Source: Bacteroidota bacterium (lineage in GTDB: Bacteria > Bacteroidota > Bacteroidia > Bacteroidales > UBA5342). From it: a stretch of DNA of 64,000 nucleotides. The translations under genes and the position numbers were made by a program. Below, in pieces: positions 61,942 through 64,000 of this stretch (position 1 is its first letter; each line of letters opens with the position of its first letter). The DNA is taken from NCBI GenBank assembly GCA_003249935.1, contig QKHT01000214.1, positions 22,170-86,169 on the forward strand. The letters are read 5' to 3'. The notes under the pieces are model-generated. The model ran no database searches. It was not told where the DNA came from and saw only the letters and a program-made list of their open reading frames with translations.

Positions 61942-62646
61942 ATGGAAACAATAAAAAATTCTGACAAATTTCTCGAACTCTTCAACAAGCTTGAAAATTA
62001 CCTTAAAAATAGCCTGAACGATGGCGAATACCGCAGTATGAAACAGATGCTGAAAATGTTTGCCGGCTCACATCCGGTATTATCCAAATACCGCGATGCG
62101 CTGTTTAACTATTGCGATTTGCGAAATGCCATTGTTCACAATGGTCGTTTTGAAGGCGAAGCCATCGCCGAACCGCACAATGAAGTGGTAAAAACATTAT
62201 CCGAAATTTGGCAACAATTGGAAAATCCCGAGCGTGTTTCGATATTTCAGAAGCCGGTTCGAACCATATTTGCCGACGAGAGCATAGATAATGCACTGGA
62301 AATGATGCGCGAAGCCGATATTTCGCACATTCCGGTTATCGAAAACCACAACATTATAGGAATGATAACATCCAATGTTATTGCGCGTTGGCTGTCGCAG
62401 GTGGATGTTTGTAATATTTCGAAAACATCGGTACGCGTGGTGCTGTCGCATGCCCAGTTTCCCGGAAACTACATTTTTGTTCCCGGCCATTTACCGGTAC
62501 ATCAAGTGGCCGATTCGTACCTCAAGTCGCACAAATTACCACCCACAAACCGGTATTACGATGCCATCCTCATCACTCAAAATGGTCGCAGTAACGAAAA
62601 ACTCCTCGGCATCATCACCATTAACGATCTTGTAGATTATTTGTAA
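61942..62646 (+). CDS. CBS-pair protein with HEPN-like N-terminal domain
   Basis: 234 residues. The helical N-terminus (about 1-95) contains LRNAIVHNGRF, a R-x4-H motif (R61, H66) in the position of the HEPN catalytic or RNA-binding signature. Two CBS domains follow: about 108-160 (TIFADESIDNALEMMREADISHIPVIENHNIIGMITSN) and about 165-234 (ending LLGIITINDLVDYL). CBS pairs bind adenine nucleotides, so this could be a nucleotide-regulated RNA- or partner-binding protein. Whether the HEPN motif is an active RNase is unknown. Last gene of the YitT operon. Confidence 0.82.
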   Translation: METIKNSDKFLELFNKLENYLKNSLNDGEYRSMKQMLKMFAGSHPVLSKYRDALFNYCDLRNAIVHNGRFEGEAIAEPHNEVVKTLSEIWQQLENPERVSIFQKPVRTIFADESIDNALEMMREADISHIPVIENHNIIGMITSNVIARWLSQVDVCNISKTSVRVVLSHAQFPGNYIFVPGHLPVHQVADSYLKSHKLPPTNRYYDAILITQNGRSNEKLLGIITINDLVDYL

Positions 62647-62708
62647 ATAGTCAATATCCGTATTTATAGTTTTGTATTAAAGTTGTTTTACGATGGAAAA
62701 ATGTACTG

Positions 62709-62755
62709 AATGCAAATAATCATTTGCATTTCTCGAAAAAAAACTTTTATATTTG
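62709..62755 (+). promoter_or_regulatory. trp operon promoter with overlapping palindrome
   Basis: The -33 TTTG (62723-62726) and -7 TATATTTG (62748-62755) are 21 bases apart, an excellent Bacteroidota promoter. A perfect dyad AATGCAAAT-aatc-ATTTGCATT (62709-62730) covers the -33 box, suggesting a repressor operator in addition to attenuation. The expected start near 62762 precedes the leader peptide by about a dozen bases. Confidence 0.7.
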
Positions 62756-62774
62756 CAGCATAAGAAATCGAAAG

Positions 62775-62837
62775 ATGAACAACATGATGTTAACAAATTG
62801 GTGGTGGCGCAATTTCTCAAACCGTTTCGGGAGTTGA
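62775..62837 (+). CDS. trpL: trp operon leader peptide
   Basis: A 20-residue frame, MNNMMLTNWWWRNFSNRFGS, with three consecutive Trp codons (62799-62807) and a TGA stop. Ribosome stalling at these codons when Trp-tRNA is scarce would leave ACCGTTT (62821-62827) free to pair with AAAGCGGT (62871-62878), blocking the terminator at 62873-62908. With Trp available the ribosome reaches the stop and covers that segment, and transcription stops before trpE. Confidence 0.92.
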   Translation: MNNMMLTNWWWRNFSNRFGS

Positions 62838-62872
62838 GCCAATCCGTCGTGCGTTAATACAAGATACCACAA

Positions 62873-62908
62873 AGCGGTCTGCCCTTCCCGGCAGGCCGCT
62901 TTTTTTTT
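62873..62908 (+). terminator. trp attenuator terminator
   Basis: AGCGGTCTGCC (62873-62883) and GGCAGGCCGCT (62890-62900) form an 11-bp stem with one G-U pair and a 6-base loop, followed by T8. Its left arm is the target of the leader antiterminator segment. It lies 40 bases before the trpE start. Confidence 0.93.
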
Positions 62909-62948
62909 AATTTTTTCGAAAAAACGATAACAATAAAAAGACAAAAAT

Positions 62949-64000
62949 ATGAGACCAACAAAAGTACTTTCGATGACCCAGCAAATGGCTGCCGGCATCA
63001 CCGATACCGAAACGCCGGTAAGTTTGTACCTCAAACTCCGCGACCGGTATCCTCATACTATTTTACTCGAAAGCTCCGATTATCACGGTAACCGCAACAG
63101 CCGCAGTTTTATCTGTTTCGACCAGCGAGCGGACTTCGAAGTGAAGGATGGGGTTGTGCGTATAAGCCATATTAATGGGAAACGCGAAGAGAAAACACTC
63201 GGCGAAAACTGTCGGTTGGTAGACGAACTGAAAGGATTTATGGATAGTTTTCAGGTGTTTAAAATGGGCAACGACATGGGGAACAACGGGTTGTTTGGCT
63301 ATTGCACCTACGATGCCGTAAAACATTTCGAATCCATCAATCTTACCTCACCGAAATTAGAAGACAAGCAAATTCCAGAATCTAAATACCTGTATTACAA
63401 ATACATCATTACTTTCGACCATTTCCACAACCGGCTCTATCTTACCGAAAACCTACTGGAAGGCGAATTGAGCAGCATGGAGCTGGTTGAGGCGGTTTTG
63501 CACGATAAACGCATTGGTTTTCATAAGTTTTACCCCTCTTTCGACGAAACTTCGTCGACCACCGACAGCGAATACCGCGAAATGGTAAGCAAAGGCAAAC
63601 AACACTGCCGCAGAGGCGATGTGTTCCAGATTGTATTGTCGCGCCGGTTCTCTCAGCCATTCAAAGGCGACGAGTTCAATGTGTATCGCGCATTGCGGAA
63701 TATCAATCCTTCCCCGTACCTCTTTTACTTCGATTTTGGGGGTTTCAAGATATTTGGTTCATCGCCCGAAGCCGAAATATTGGTCGAAAACGGCATTGCC
63801 ACCATTAACCCCATTGCAGGCACATTTAAACGCACCGGAAACGACGAGCAAGATCGGGAACTTGCCGCCAAACTGTGTAAAGACCCCAAGGAAAATGCCG
63901 AGCACGTGATGTTAGTCGATTTGGCCCGCAACGACCTTAGCCGCAATTCGGACCATGTAAAAGTCGAAACATTCCGCGAGGTTCAGTACTACTCGCATGT
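62949..64000 (+). CDS. trpE: Anthranilate synthase component I (3' end outside window)
   Basis: 350 residues are visible from ATG 62949 (MRPTKVLSMTQQMAAGITDT) to the window edge. The N-terminal TrpE domain has the feedback motif region ILLESSDYHGNRNSRSFI. The chorismate-binding domain starts near residue 195 (YREMVSKGKQHCRRGDVFQIVLSRRF) with NPSPYLFYFDFGGFKIFGSSPE, INPIAGTFKRTGNDEQD and MLVDLARNDLSRNS. It makes anthranilate from chorismate with glutamine supplied by TrpG, the first committed step of Trp synthesis. Regulated by the leader directly upstream. Confidence 0.97.
   Translation, partial: MRPTKVLSMTQQMAAGITDTETPVSLYLKLRDRYPHTILLESSDYHGNRNSRSFICFDQRADFEVKDGVVRISHINGKREEKTLGENCRLVDELKGFMDSFQVFKMGNDMGNNGLFGYCTYDAVKHFESINLTSPKLEDKQIPESKYLYYKYIITFDHFHNRLYLTENLLEGELSSMELVEAVLHDKRIGFHKFYPSFDETSSTTDSEYREMVSKGKQHCRRGDVFQIVLSRRFSQPFKGDEFNVYRALRNINPSPYLFYFDFGGFKIFGSSPEAEILVENGIATINPIAGTFKRTGNDEQDRELAAKLCKDPKENAEHVMLVDLARNDLSRNSDHVKVETFREVQYYSH

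Noticed and set aside
1..64000. tRNA, rRNA, transposase, integrase or phage genes
   Set aside because: None was recognised; no CCA-ended cloverleaf, rRNA signature or DDE/tyrosine recombinase motif was seen by eye. A tRNAscan or Infernal run would be decisive.

Overview
The window looks like a chromosomal segment of a Bacteroidota bacterium, most likely an anaerobic or facultative member of the Bacteroidales/Marinilabiliales side of the phylum. The signs are a TonB-dependent receptor ending in Phe, SPII lipoproteins with short N-termini, DUF5723, DUF6051 and DUF3108 proteins, the long insert-bearing IspG, BlaI/BlaR1 genes with TonB_C modules, GH43 and DUF5060 glycosidases, few Shine-Dalgarno sites, and promoters of the TTTG / TAnnTTTG type. 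No rRNA, tRNA, phage, transposase or CRISPR was seen. The left edge cuts a TonB-dependent receptor and the right edge cuts trpE.

Layout. 1-7.6 kb: receptor fragment, a bifunctional ppGpp synthetase/hydrolase whose leader carries a 12-bp inverted repeat, and a lipoprotein-DUF2905-DUF3108 operon. 7.65-11.3 kb: BlaI repressor with two operator palindromes around its promoter, a BlaR1-type peptidase fused to three TonB_C domains, and a secreted protein with two more. 11.4-14 kb: HIRAN/J-domain pair, GNAT and Nudix genes. 14-21.7 kb: C40 and M23 cell-wall peptidases, an M16 peptidase pair, topA. 21.9-29.7 kb: UPF0158, GH43, small lipoprotein, DUF3109, gpmI and a 1033-residue DUF5060 glycosidase. 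29.8-38.3 kb: a 58-residue eight-cysteine protein divergent from ispG-ppk1, then DUF2721 and an envelope operon (703-residue lipoprotein plus DUF5723).

38.3-43.7 kb is the most distinctive part. A 1-kb gene-free stretch with a 41-bp minisatellite and GC-rich dyad repeats lies downstream of a three-gene operon: a PAS-containing group C-like (sensory) [FeFe]-hydrogenase, a SpoIIE-type phosphatase with an unrecognised C-terminal domain, and a group B-like monomeric [FeFe]-hydrogenase. Together these suggest H2/redox sensing coupled to protein dephosphorylation. No hydEFG maturase genes are in view.

43.9-57.4 kb: Lrp/AsnC regulator, YbdG-type channel, M64 peptidase, OsmC, a DUF432-MscS-CorA ion/osmotic operon, MATE exporter, LytTR regulator plus CPA2 antiporter, DUF6051 and a DUF2007-Usp-Usp protein. 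57.5-64 kb: trmD, an orphan LolD/MacB-like ATPase, a cobalamin adenosyltransferase, DUF2795 with a tandemly duplicated 3' end and terminator, an omega-amidase-like nitrilase, a YitT-(HEPN-like)CBS operon, and the trp operon start with a complete attenuator (WWW leader peptide, antiterminator, terminator) and a palindrome over the -33 box.

Coordinates come from reading the sequence. Where the longest reading frame starts at TTG or GTG, or runs into a neighbour's promoter, an internal ATG was chosen and this is stated. Function calls rest on motif recognition, not on database searches.
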